This document shows, in pieces, positions 1 through 8,775 of a stretch of DNA of 29,788 nt. Made by a program: the position numbers and the translations under genes. The notes below the pieces were generated by a model. The model was not told the DNA's origin and made no database searches. It worked only from the letters and a program-made list of their open reading frames with translations. Positions within the stretch are counted from its first letter, which is position 1. Every line of letters begins with the position of its first letter. This stretch comes from Suillus spraguei (taxonomy: Eukaryota; Basidiomycota; Agaricomycetes; Boletales; Suillaceae), in contig JABCPU010000703.1 in NCBI GenBank assembly GCA_016800925.1, positions 1 to 29,788 on the forward strand, read 5' to 3'.

Positions 1-274
1 GGAAAGCACCACCACAAGTGCACAGGCCCGAATAGTAATAGATAGTCATATATGTGGAAAGATGCATGGTGATTTGGTCGCAGAGAGAAGGTGGATGAAT
101 TTCCTGCAACTTCCCGAAATAAGCAGTGATATGTGAGCGATAGGCTTGAGCCCTTCTTGCTGACATTGTTCACACACAAGCAAGATACACTGCACAGACT
201 AATTCCATAGTGTGATTGAGCATAATTATGAGACGAACAGTGAGTTCGTCAGAAGAATGTGAGGTACCGGCTCC
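1..274 (-). pseudogene. Tnp2/Plavaka-like transposase, C-terminal fragment
   Basis: Read on the minus strand, this stretch encodes LNHTMELVCAVYLAC, then an in-frame TGA (170-172), then SARRAQAYRSHITAYFGKLQEI. After an apparent one-base shift near 80-88 it continues as RPNHH and LLLFGPVHLWWCF. The last block matches my memory of the 'FGPV-x-SWWCFPFERLIG' block near the C-terminus of Agaricomycete Tnp2/Plavaka-like transposases. The fragment runs off the left edge of the window. It appears to be the downstream part of the gene whose upstream part lies at 8776-11125, with element A between them. About 50-60 family residues fall in neither piece, so the insertion was accompanied by loss. Family assignment is from motif memory; no domain search was possible. 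Confidence 0.65.
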
Positions 275-1043
275 TGTTAAGACTGTACTCAAGGGTTGAG
301 AGATCCGAAGGGCTTTGGCCTCAGTTCGTACACTGTGCCCCTTTCTCAAGTAATGCCCCTTATTTCAGGGAGGAGTTATTCGTCCGAAGACCCGGGAGGA
401 GTTGCATGACGGATCCGGGTGTCCGAAGGTGTCGGATATGATACGTCCGAAGGTTATTCGGAACGTAAGGAGAGGACAGAGATTAAGGCTAGTTTCGGAA
501 CGAGTTCCTAACTAGAAACTAACGGAGATGGACTATCCGAAGATAGAGTCGGAGGTATAGACTATAGGAATCAATCCTAAGTCTCGGAAGGTGACTTAAA
601 GCGGAGAGTGGCTTAAGTCCGGAGAAGGCAGAATGAGTAGAATCTAAGATGATATTCGAACTAAGGTTCTATGGAGATCTACAAGTGGTTTATATACTGT
701 AAGTATCTAAGACGGATAATCAGCAAGTCCGGGACCGAGGGCTATGTACGAAGTGTAGCGGAAGTCTATTAGTTAATGCACAGCGGATCAGTAAGCAAGA
801 ATCGGAAATGAACACAGGAAACGGATCAGTAACACAGGACGGAAATATAAACAGCCGGAGTACCGGTAGCAGGAGAAATGACGAAAGGAGATAGACGCAG
901 ATGTACATAAGGGAGTTAAGGTGCGAGAAGTGAATACATTCGGATGGGTGGTCCGGACAAGATCTGTGGACCGGACGGATATGGAAATGATCGGATCTGG
1001 ACGGATATGGTCGGATCTGAGAATAGAAGTATGGTATATGACA
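275..1043 (-). repeat. 3' LTR of element A
   Basis: A 769-bp LTR that aligns end to end with 7443-8211. Its element-sense 5' end, TGTCATATACC, lies at 1043, directly next to the polypurine tract, which shows this is the 3' LTR of a minus-strand element. A TATATAAA box occurs on the minus strand at 689-696. Read on the plus strand, it lies upstream of the antisense gene at 1238 and may supply its promoter; that is inference. Confidence 0.92.
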
Positions 1044-1056
1044 GTATCCCCCCCTT
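1044..1056 (-). other. Polypurine tract of element A
   Basis: The minus strand reads AAGGGGGGGATAC and abuts the LTR start TGTCATAT. This is the expected plus-strand primer site for reverse transcription and fixes the element's orientation. Confidence 0.85.
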
Positions 1057-1237
1057 AGGGCCGAACCCCTGAGGCACAAGAAGCGTCGATCCGGATCAGA
1101 CAAGATTAATGCGAGACAATGGGGAAGTTTGATGGTTGTAGTGCTGAGTCTGTAATCCGACAGATATACGGACATCAGACGTCCGAAATGATTCCTACCC
1201 CCACTTCATATCCTTGTTAACAAAACTTGTCTCCAAC

Positions 1238-2252
1238 ATGTCTGGAAAGAAATCCGATGCCCCTAAGTCTGCTGCTGACCTTGTGGCGGATCTGGAGCAG
1301 CAACTGGCGGCTGCTAAGGCTGCAGCAGAAGCCGAGGCGGAGCGGAAGCGGAAAGAGGCGGAGGAGCGGAAAAGGCAGGAGGAGTTGAAGCAGATTGAGT
1401 TGGCGGAGATCCGGAGGGAAATGGAGGAGAAGAGGCGGAGAGCACTGATTGAGGCTCGGGTGAGTGCTGTGGACTCTTCTGGATCCGGATATTAATGGGT
1501 TGGCAAAGGCCAAGGCTGCTCCTGCGTCTGGAGCAAAGGATGGGTACTGCTCCCGTTGCGTCACTAAGGGCCGGATGTGCCAGTGGGGTGATGCTGAGAA
1601 GAATGCCATGGTGAGTCGTCCGAAAAACTTCGGATCCGCTGATTTCGACGTTTCATAGATTAAGTCCTGTGACGTCTGCCGGAAGGACAAGGCCACTTGT
1701 CCTGGAAGGCCCGGATTCATTAAGGGGCCCAAGGGCCAGAAGAGGCAGCGTCCTGCTGGTACTCCGTCTCCGAAGGGCAAAGGCAAGCGCCGTCAGAGGA
1801 GTCCTACTCCGGATGTGGCGGACACGGATGTCTTCTCTAATCCAGTCACTATCGAAGGTACGGATGAGGATTTTGTGGAGTATGATGATCAGGCTTGGGT
1901 GGCCGCTGCCAATGGAATCATTGCTGAGTTGGCGCGGACCAACGGACTTCTCCAAGATGGTATTGCAGTGGCGGAAGGGAGTCGGATTGCCATGGAGCGG
2001 ATGAGCTCTACCATGGAGGCCTTCCTCCAGCAACAGAGGGAATTCCAGGCCCTGCTCATCGAGGAAATTCGGACCGGATTTAGGCTTTCTGTTTCTGCCG
2101 GATCCGACAAGGATGGTGCTGGTGAGGAGATTGGGGAAGAGGTGGCGGATGAGAATGGAGGAGAGATGGCGGATGGGACTGGGGAAGAGATGGCGGATGG
2201 GACTGGGGAGGAGACTGGGGGTGCCAGAGGTGAAATGGAGACTGGTGCTTAG
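1238..2252 (+). CDS. Antisense spliced gene in element A: coiled-coil plus Zn2Cys6-like protein
   Basis: This gene lies on the strand opposite gag-pol, between the end of pol (2310) and the 3' LTR. I infer three exons: 1238-1459, 1509-1610 and 1659-2252. Introns are 49 and 48 nt, both in phase 0, and give one open 305-residue protein. The start ATG at 1238 has context CCAACATGTC. Residues about 18-72 are an Ala/Glu/Arg/Lys-rich coiled coil (EQQLAAAKAAAEAEAERKRK and onward). C88-x2-C91-x6-C98 and C112-x2-C115-x6-C122 follow, with a 13-residue linker, resembling a fungal Zn2Cys6 binuclear cluster. A basic Lys/Arg/Pro stretch comes next, then an acidic C-terminus with tandem repeats. Unspliced, intron 1 shifts the frame and intron 2 adds TAG (1656-1658). 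The gene converges on pol with 57 nt between stops. Function is unknown; DNA or nucleic-acid binding is a guess. No stop or frameshift is seen, unlike gag-pol of the same element. Confidence 0.72.
1460..1508 (+). other. Intron 1 of the antisense gene
   Basis: The donor is GTGAGT at 1460, a branch-like ATTAAT lies at about 1490-1495, and the AAG acceptor ends at 1508 (1514 is an equally in-frame alternative). Removal of 49 nt joins the coiled-coil exon in frame to the exon holding the first Cys cluster. Confidence 0.65.
1611..1658 (+). other. Intron 2 of the antisense gene
   Basis: The donor is GTGAGT at 1611, a branch-like CTGAT lies at about 1639-1643, and the acceptor TCATAG ends at 1658. 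Its 48 nt contain the only in-frame stop in this exon pair. Splicing joins CSRCVTKGRMC to CDVCRKDKATC. Confidence 0.72.
2139..2210 (+). repeat. 24-bp tandem repeat in the antisense gene
   Basis: Three units at 2139-2162 (diverged), 2163-2186 and 2187-2210 (the last two nearly identical) encode an acidic repeat of the form EMADGTGE near the C-terminus. Confidence 0.85.
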
Positions 2253-2309
2253 TCCAGATCCGGATTTCTGCTACTGCCCTCAATGTACTTATATTTCGTT
2301 ATGTACTCT

Positions 2310-5300
2310 TCAAGCAATGGGACCAGGCTTGTCCGGATATGCTGAGTGAAAATCCGCTACGAGATCCGATGCATTTCCGAGTTCTGTGGCCAGTAACCAG
2401 GAAGTTTCTTCGTCCGTTCCTTCGTATCTGGACCAACGGACGAGGTATAGAAGTTGGCAGTGGTGCCTACGACGGTCCAGTTTAGAGTCCAGGATTTCGG
2501 ATATCTCGTACTCTGGTTCTCCGTCGACTTCGACTGGTGGCGGAGGAGGTTGGATGCGATTGGGAATGGTGTTCGGAACTGCTGGCTCTAACTGTGAGAC
2601 ATGGAAAACAGGATGTACGGAACGCATAGAATCCAGAAGTCGGATGGCGAAAGAATGAGTACCCGGGCGGGATATAATTTCGAATGGTCCCAAATTCTTT
2701 TCCGAAAGTTTCTTCGACGGACGAGTGGAGCGGAAGTACTTGGCTTTGACGAAGACTTGTTCTCCAATCCGGAAGTCTGGAGCAGGCTGTCTTTTAGCGT
2801 CCGCGGGTCCTTGATAGCGTTTCTGAGCTTCGGACATCTCATCTCGGAGGAACTGGTGAAGTTTGTTAAGGTCTAGGGCATATTCCTGGGCACGGATGGA
2901 GGATAGGTCGCGTTCCGGATGGATGGAAATGTTCGGATGATAACCTTTATTGGCGAAGAAAGGTGAAACTCCGGTAGTGGCACTCGGAGCGTTATTGTAT
3001 GCAAACTCTGCGAGGGGCAGCAGCTCGGACCAGTTGTCCTGCTGATAGTTGCAGTAGATCTGGAGGTACTGTTCCAGCGTTTGGTTGGCATGTTCTGTTT
3101 GTCCGTCCCCTTCGGGATGATATCCGGATGTGAAGTGTAGGACCATGTCCAATGCCTTTCCTAGGGAACGGAAGAAGTGGGATATGAACTCTGTTCCTTG
3201 ATCCGAGGTTACATGGGACGGGACTCCATGCTTAGAGAAGACATGGAGGAGAAATAGGCGGGCGAGATCAGGGGAAGTAATGGTATCGTGGGTCGGGACG
3301 AATATGGCTTGCTTGGATAAACGATCTATGATGACGAGGATGGCTGTAAAGCCGGATGAGTCCGGAAGTTGTTCAATGAAATCCATAGAGATGGAATTCC
3401 ATGGTTTTTCTGGGACGGGAAGTTGCTTGAGTAGACCGTAGGGCTTATGTCTCGGAACTTTGGCTTGGGCGCAGGATGTGCAGGATCTGACATACTCTTT
3501 GACAAAGGCTTGTACTCCGGGCCAGGTATAGTTGCGTCAGATGAGCTCGAGAGTACGATTCTGTCCGAAATGTCCGGATAGGGGGTGGTCATGGCAATTC
3601 CGGAGGATGCGAAGTCGTAGATCATTGATATCTGGAACGTAGATGCGGTTGTCACAACAAAGGAATCCACCATCGTCTATTGTCCATCTCGGATCCGAAG
3701 GAACCGGAAAATGTGTTTGTGCAACGGGGTCATTAGGGAGTGCTATCAGAATGTCTTTCCGGAGGTGTTCGGTGTCCATAAGAACAGCTGCTCTAAGGAC
3801 CGGAGTTGCTAAAATGGAAGCTCGTAGGGACGAAGCTAATTGTTCCGAAGCAAATATTGGATGGAGGTTGTGAGGGTTAATCTGAGTGTAGTCCTTATCC
3901 CCCTCTTTAGGGTAGATGTCCCATCGTCTAGTGAGGGAATCTGGCTTAACTCCGAGTCTTCCAGGACGGTAACGGATAACGAGGTTGAACTGATGGAGGA
4001 ACTCGGACCAGCGGGCCTGACGACGGGATAGCAGTTTGGTGGTAGAGAAATACTCAAGGTTCTTGTGGTCCGTGACAACATCTATAGGCTCGGACGAGCC
4101 TTCTAGGTAATGGCGCCAGGTTCGGAACGCAGCATAGATGGCTAGTAGTTCCTTATCATGGACATCATAGTTGAGTTCTGCACCGGACAGTGTCCGGGAG
4201 TGAAATGCCACCGGACGAAGTTCCGAGTCTGGGCACACAATGGATAGTATTCCAGCGATAGCATAATCCGAGGCATCAGTTTCCACAACTATAGGAACAT
4301 TCGGAATCCAATGCGTTAGCACCGGAGCGGACATGAAAGCTTTCTTGAGTGCATTAAATGATTTCCGGCATTCCTCGGAAAAGTCCCAAGTGACGCCCTT
4401 GCGAGTGAGTCGAGTAAGGGGAACCACGATATCTGAGTAGTTGAAGATGAAACGACGATAGAAGTTAGCGAATCCGAGGAAAGATTGGATGTCCTTGACT
4501 TTCCGAGGTTCTGGCCAGTCTATGATAGACTGGATCTTTTCGGACGACATTGTCAAGCCATCCGGAGATAGGAGGTAACCAAGATATTCGACGGAGGATG
4601 AATGAAATTCGCATTTCTCGGGTTTGGCATATAGTCGGTGTTTACGGAGACGTCGCAAAACTTCTCGGACATGTTCCTTATGACTTGCAAGGTCTTGGGA
4701 ATAGATAAGGATGTCATCCAGATATACAACAACACATACGTCCAGCATATCGGCAAATACGCTATTGACAAAGCGCTGGAAAGCTGCCGGAGCATTCATG
4801 AGGCCTTCCGGCATCACCAACCATTCATAGGAGCCATAGCGCGTACGGAAGGAAGTCTTCCACTCGTCTCCTTCTGTTATCCGGACGAGGTGATATGCAG
4901 ATCGGAGATCAATTTTGGTATAAACTTTAGCGCGGCTTGGGGAGTCTAGTAGGTCGGCAATGAGGGGTAACGGATATCGGTCCTTCTTGGTGATGTGGTT
5001 AAGGCCGCGGAAATCCACACAAAGGCGGAGGGATCCATCCTTCTTTTTGACAAATAGGACAGGGGCTCCGTGGGGAGAAGATGAGGACGGAGGAGTCCGG
5101 ACGAGATGTTTTCATCAAGGAACTTCCGGAGGGCCTCAAGCTCTACCGGAGAAAGAGAGTATATGGTTCCGAGAGGCGGACTAGCCCCTTCTTCCAACTC
5201 AATCTTGAGATCGTAGGGTCGATGTGGGGGAAGTTGTCCGGCTTTGCCTTTGTCGAAGACATCCGCGAATTCGTGGTAATCGGAAGGGATTCTGGAGAGG

Positions 5301-6117
5301 TCTGGAGGATCGGATGATACGGATGCAGATCGAAGGTTTACTTCGGAGGGACGGAGGTAGATGCTGAACTGAGTAGATCCTTCTAACTTGCAGGCACAGC
5401 AAAAGGCCACTGCGTTTATCAACGATATGTTAGGGACTGGAGTACCAGCGGAGGGTTCGGATTTGGTCAGAGGCGGAGTCTCTGCCACGGATGGGGTGCT
5501 CTGAGGTGACAGAGATATTGGAGGGGAGGAATCTTCCTTGGGTGGAATACCCGAAGGAAACAGAGGTGTCGGATTGGATTTTCCTGCCATGGACGGTGTG
5601 TCCGGAGGCAGCGGTGATGCGGATGGGGTTAATGGCTCTCCCTGTTCAGTAGTTCGGAACTCGATGCTGCCCAATACCCAGTCAATCAACGGATTGTGTC
5701 GGGTGAGCCAGCTATATCCGAGAACGATATAACATGAGGAATCCAAAGGGGTGACGTAGAACGTGTCGGAAGTGATTACACCGGAGGAGAATCGGACAGA
5801 TAAGTTTATGGCCTCGACAATATTGTTATTGCATGTACCATCAAATAAATGGAGTGGAAGCGGAGGAATCTGATAGGTAGGAATTTTATGTTCTCGGACA
5901 AAATCAGTGTCTATGAAGCAGTGGGAGGAACCACAGTCTATGAGGGCCGGAAAGTCAGATATATTGGAGAAAGATGGAAGAGAGACATATGGACACAGAG
6001 AGTTCGGATCAGGAAGAGTTACAGCGTTGAGTTGTAGTTCCGTTGCATGGGTTGGGCCAACGCGACCCTCATCCCGTACGGAGTCAGGAGGGTCGCGGAC
6101 TAATTTTTTGCCTCATC
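2310..6117 (-). pseudogene. pol: Pol of element A (PR-RT-RNase H-INT-chromodomain), disrupted
   Basis: Pol is read in the -1 frame relative to gag. The protease has ALIDCGSSHCFID (about 5950-5910; DCG replaces the usual DSG/DTG) and VLGYSWLTRHNPLIDW. The reverse transcriptase includes [33 protein letters not shown] and YLDD at 4713-4724. RNase H has [12 protein letters not shown] and [10 protein letters not shown]. Integrase has the H-H/C-x2-C zinc region ([19 protein letters not shown]) and the core D (MDFIEQLPD), D (TSDQGTEF) and E (GQTEHANQ). The C-terminus is a chromodomain (EYEISEILDS to YLVRWSRYEGTDEETSWL). Breaks are a one-base frameshift between RP and SSSP in RT (about 5083-5090) and TGA at 3537-3539 where LELI-R-RNYTWPG is expected. 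The element therefore probably cannot transpose by itself. Confidence 0.92.
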
Positions 6118-7392
6118 CGAGGCTTCCGGTTCCGTTTCCGGAGTGAGTATAGTAGCGCGGCCTTTGGCAGCGCGCGAAGTGGATTTGGTGCATTCCCAGG
6201 CAGTGTGACCAGGTCTGCCGCAGAACATACAGAGCCTTTTGTCAATATGTCTCTGACGCTCCTGGGTGGTTAGCTTTCCGTCCGCACCAACAATGCTAGG
6301 GAGATCCGAAACTTTCGGGGTAGAGGATGTTGTGGAGGATGTGGGTTTATTGAATTTGGGCGTATCGGATCCGGATGAGTTGGAACTTGTCCGGTCGGAT
6401 GTTGACTGCCTGGGAGGATTGGAAGAGGTGGTTCTACTCTCTCGGGTGACTTCGCCCCTCCGTTCCCAGTAACGGGCGTCGATGGTCTGGGCGAGAGTCT
6501 TGAACTCCGAAAGGGTAGTGGGCTTACCCATGCAACTAATCTCATCTTTGATTCGGGCCGGAAGTCCATTGTAGAATTGGCGTCATAGGGCTCCATCTCC
6601 CCATTCGCGTACTTGGGAGGCAAGTTGCTGGAATTCTACAATGTACTTGTTGATGCGTTGTCCGTCATGCATGTGGAGTTGTTCTAACTGCATCTCTGCG
6701 TCTCCGGAGGGATCATGTGGTCCGAAATTGGTTTGGAGCTCGAGCATGAACTCGGAGTAGTCATCCATCCAGTCCGGACGGTTGCTATATCCGTCCGAAA
6801 GGAGGTCCGGTTCAAACCACTCGAGAGCCATACCCTTAAGGTAGGATTGGGCGAAATTGACTTTAGCGCGTCCGGAATGGAAAGCGCTAGGTTTGCTCTG
6901 GAAGTTGAGCTCACATTGGACAAAGAATGCTCGGAGCTTGCAAGGTTCGGACCCATCGAAGGTATCTGGCTCACGGACTTTGACTTTGCTATCATCCGAG
7001 GTGGGGGTGCGATGGCTACTGCGAGCGAGGTGGTTAATGGCTATGGATAGTTGGGCTAGGACCCGGTCCTGAGGGCTTAGGTGGATTTTATCTTCTTCGT
7101 CATCCAGGTCCTCGTTGTCCGGATCATCAACTTCATCATCTGGTAGGTTACTGCGCAGCTCATCATCAAAGCGAATGGTCGGGCGCGAATTGGAGTCTGG
7201 GTTATCCGGGTTCCGAGTTGGTGTTATCGGATCCGGTCTGGCTTGACGGGCGGAGATACTTTGACCTATGTCGCTCATGCTTGCGCGGCGTTGAGAGAAA
7301 CTGGTAAATGTTTGGACGATGGGTGTGGGATCTCGTTGGATCGGACCAAGTCCGGCTCCTCGGAGTGTGTTCTGAGTTTTACGGGGAGGCAT
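6100..7392 (-). pseudogene. gag: Gag of element A, one nonsense mutation
   Basis: The ATG at 7392 (MPPRKTQNT) lies 50 nt inside the 5' LTR edge. The 5' half includes an acidic stretch (DDEVDDPDNEDLDDEEDK) and a retrotransposon gag capsid region (KVREPDTFDGSEPCKLRAF, FAQSYLKGMALEWFEPDL). It is stopped by TGA at 6583-6585, after WGDGAL. The same frame continues with RQFYNGLPARIKDE and reaches the CCHC knuckle CMFCGRPGHTAWEC (C-x2-C-x4-H-x4-C), ending at TAG 6100-6102. Family members commonly have RRQFYNGL here, so the lesion is probably CGA to TGA. Without it the protein would be about 430 residues. Confidence 0.9.
6103..6109 (-). promoter_or_regulatory. -1 frameshift slippery heptamer at the gag/pol junction
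   Basis: On the minus strand the gag frame reads GCA AAA AAT TAG. The heptamer A-AAA-AAT fits X-XXY-YYZ and lies directly before the gag stop (6100-6102). Slipping back one base enters the pol frame (AAA AAA TTA GTC). The pol frame is closed upstream by TGA at 6116-6118, so the usable overlap is only about 15 nt around this site. Confidence 0.78.
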
Positions 7393-7442
7393 GATATGGG
7401 ATGGTTGCTAAGTTACTCGGAAAGGTTTGAGTTCGAATATAC

Positions 7443-8211
7443 TGTTAAGACTGTACTCAAGGGTAGAGAGATCCGAAGGGCTTTGGCCTCAGTTCGTACA
7501 CTGTGCCCCTTTCTCGAGTAATGCCCCTTATTTCAGGGAGGAGTTATTCGTCCGAAGACCCGGGAGGAGTTGCGTGACGGATCCGGGTGTCCGAAGGTGT
7601 CGGATATGATATGTCCAAAGGTTATTCGGAATGTAAGGGAGGACAGAGATTAAGGCTAGTTTCGGAACGAGTTCCTAACTAGAAACTAATGGAGATGGAC
7701 TATCCGAAGATAGAGTCGGAGGTATAGACTATAGGAATCAATCCTAAGTCTCGGAAGGTGACTTTAAAGCGGAGAGTGGCTTAAGTCCGGAGAAGGCAGA
7801 ATGAGTAGAATCTAAGATGATATTCGAACTAAGGTTCTACGGAGATCTACAAGTGGTTTATATACAGTAAGTATCTAAGACGGATAATCAGCAAGTCCGG
7901 GACCGAGGGCTATGTACGAAGTGTAACGGAAGTCTATTAGTTATTGCACAGCGGATCAGTAAGCATGAATCGGAAATGAACACAGGAAACGGATCAGTAA
8001 CACAGGACGGAAATATAAACAGCCGGAGTACCGGTAGTAGGAGAAATGACGAAAGGAGATAGACGCAGATGTTCACCAGGGAGTTAAGGTGCGAGAAGTG
8101 AGTACATTCGGATGGGTGGTCCGGACAGGATCTGTGGACCAGACGGATATGGAAACGATCGGATCTGGACGGATATGATCGGATCTGAGATTAGAAGTAT
8201 GGTATATGACA
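7443..8211 (-). repeat. 5' LTR of element A
   Basis: This 769-bp LTR pairs with 275-1043 at about 97% identity by eye. The element-sense end CTTAACA is at 7443, followed by a 50-nt leader before gag. I could not identify a convincing tRNA primer-binding site: the leader starts GTATATTCGAACTC, not TGG. Confidence 0.92.
7857..7864 (-). promoter_or_regulatory. TATA box in the 5' LTR of element A
   Basis: TATATAAA on the minus strand, also present in the 3' LTR (689-696) and in the inverted copy (plus, 8353-8360). It is a plausible core promoter for the element transcript. Confidence 0.5.
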
Positions 8212-8775
8212 CTGTGTTACTGATCCGTTTCCTGTGTTCATTTCCGATTCATGCTTACTGATCCGCTGTGCAATAACTAATAGACTTCCGTTACACTTCG
8301 TACATAGCCCTCGGTCCCGGACTTGCTGATTATCCGTCTTAGATACTTACTGTATATAAACCACTTGTAGATCTCCGTAGAACCTTAGTTCGAATATCAT
8401 CTTAGATTCTACTCATTCTGCCTTCTCCGGACTTAAGCCACTCTCCGCTTTAAAGTCACCTTCCGAGACTTAGGATTGATTCCTATAGTCTATACCTCCG
8501 ACTCTATCTTCGGATAGTCCATCTCCATTAGTTTCTAGTTAGGAACTCGTTCCGAAACTAGCCTTAATCTCTGTCCTCCCCTTACATTCCGAATAACCTT
8601 TGGACATATCATATCCGACACCTTCGGACACCCGGATCCGTCACGCAACTCCTCCCGGGTCTTCGGACGAATAACTCCTCCCTGAAATAAGGGGCATTAC
8701 TCGAGAAAGGGGCACAGTGTACGAACTGAGGCCAAAGCCCTTCGGATCTCTCTACCCTTGAGTACAGTCTTAACA
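8212..8775 (+). repeat. Inverted, truncated copy of the element A LTR
   Basis: This is the reverse complement of 7443-8006, almost base for base, and shares the variants that separate the 5' LTR from the 3' LTR. It lacks the first ~205 bp of the LTR and ends exactly at the LTR terminus CTTAACA (8775). With 7443-8006 it forms a ~564-bp inverted repeat around a 205-bp spacer. Confidence 0.9.

Larger units (their letters stand above)
275..8211 (-). mobile_element. Element A: Ty3/gypsy chromovirus, decayed
   Basis: A complete-structure LTR retrotransposon on the minus strand. In element order it has a 5' LTR (7443-8211), gag (7392-6100), pol read by -1 frameshift (to 2310), a region carrying an antisense gene, a polypurine tract (1056-1044) and a 3' LTR (1043-275). 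LTRs begin TGTCATATACC and end CTTAACA. The two LTRs differ at about 20-25 of 769 positions by eye, so insertion is fairly recent. Coding lesions are one frameshift (about 5083-5090) and two TGA stops (3537-3539, 6583-6585). Flanks GCTCC and CTGTG do not form a target-site duplication, so at least one border is rearranged. It lies within the transposase gene at 1-274 and 8776-11125. Confidence 0.9.

Noticed and set aside
720..1175. 151-codon minus-strand ORF in and next to the 3' LTR
   Set aside because: It lies across LTR, polypurine tract and untranslated sequence, and the same frame in the 5' LTR copy is shorter; it is a chance ORF.
1464..1658. Frameshift and nonsense mutations breaking the plus-strand ORF in element A
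   Set aside because: Both breaks coincide with GTGAGT donors and AG acceptors, and removal of 49 and 48 nt restores one frame joining two matching Cys motifs. Introns explain this better than damage.
7380..7442. tRNA primer-binding site next to the 5' LTR of element A
   Set aside because: The leader begins GTATATTCGAACTC with no TGG start. The TTCGAAC core recalls a tRNA T-arm, but I could not match a tRNA, so I make no call. The element B leader was equally unresolved.
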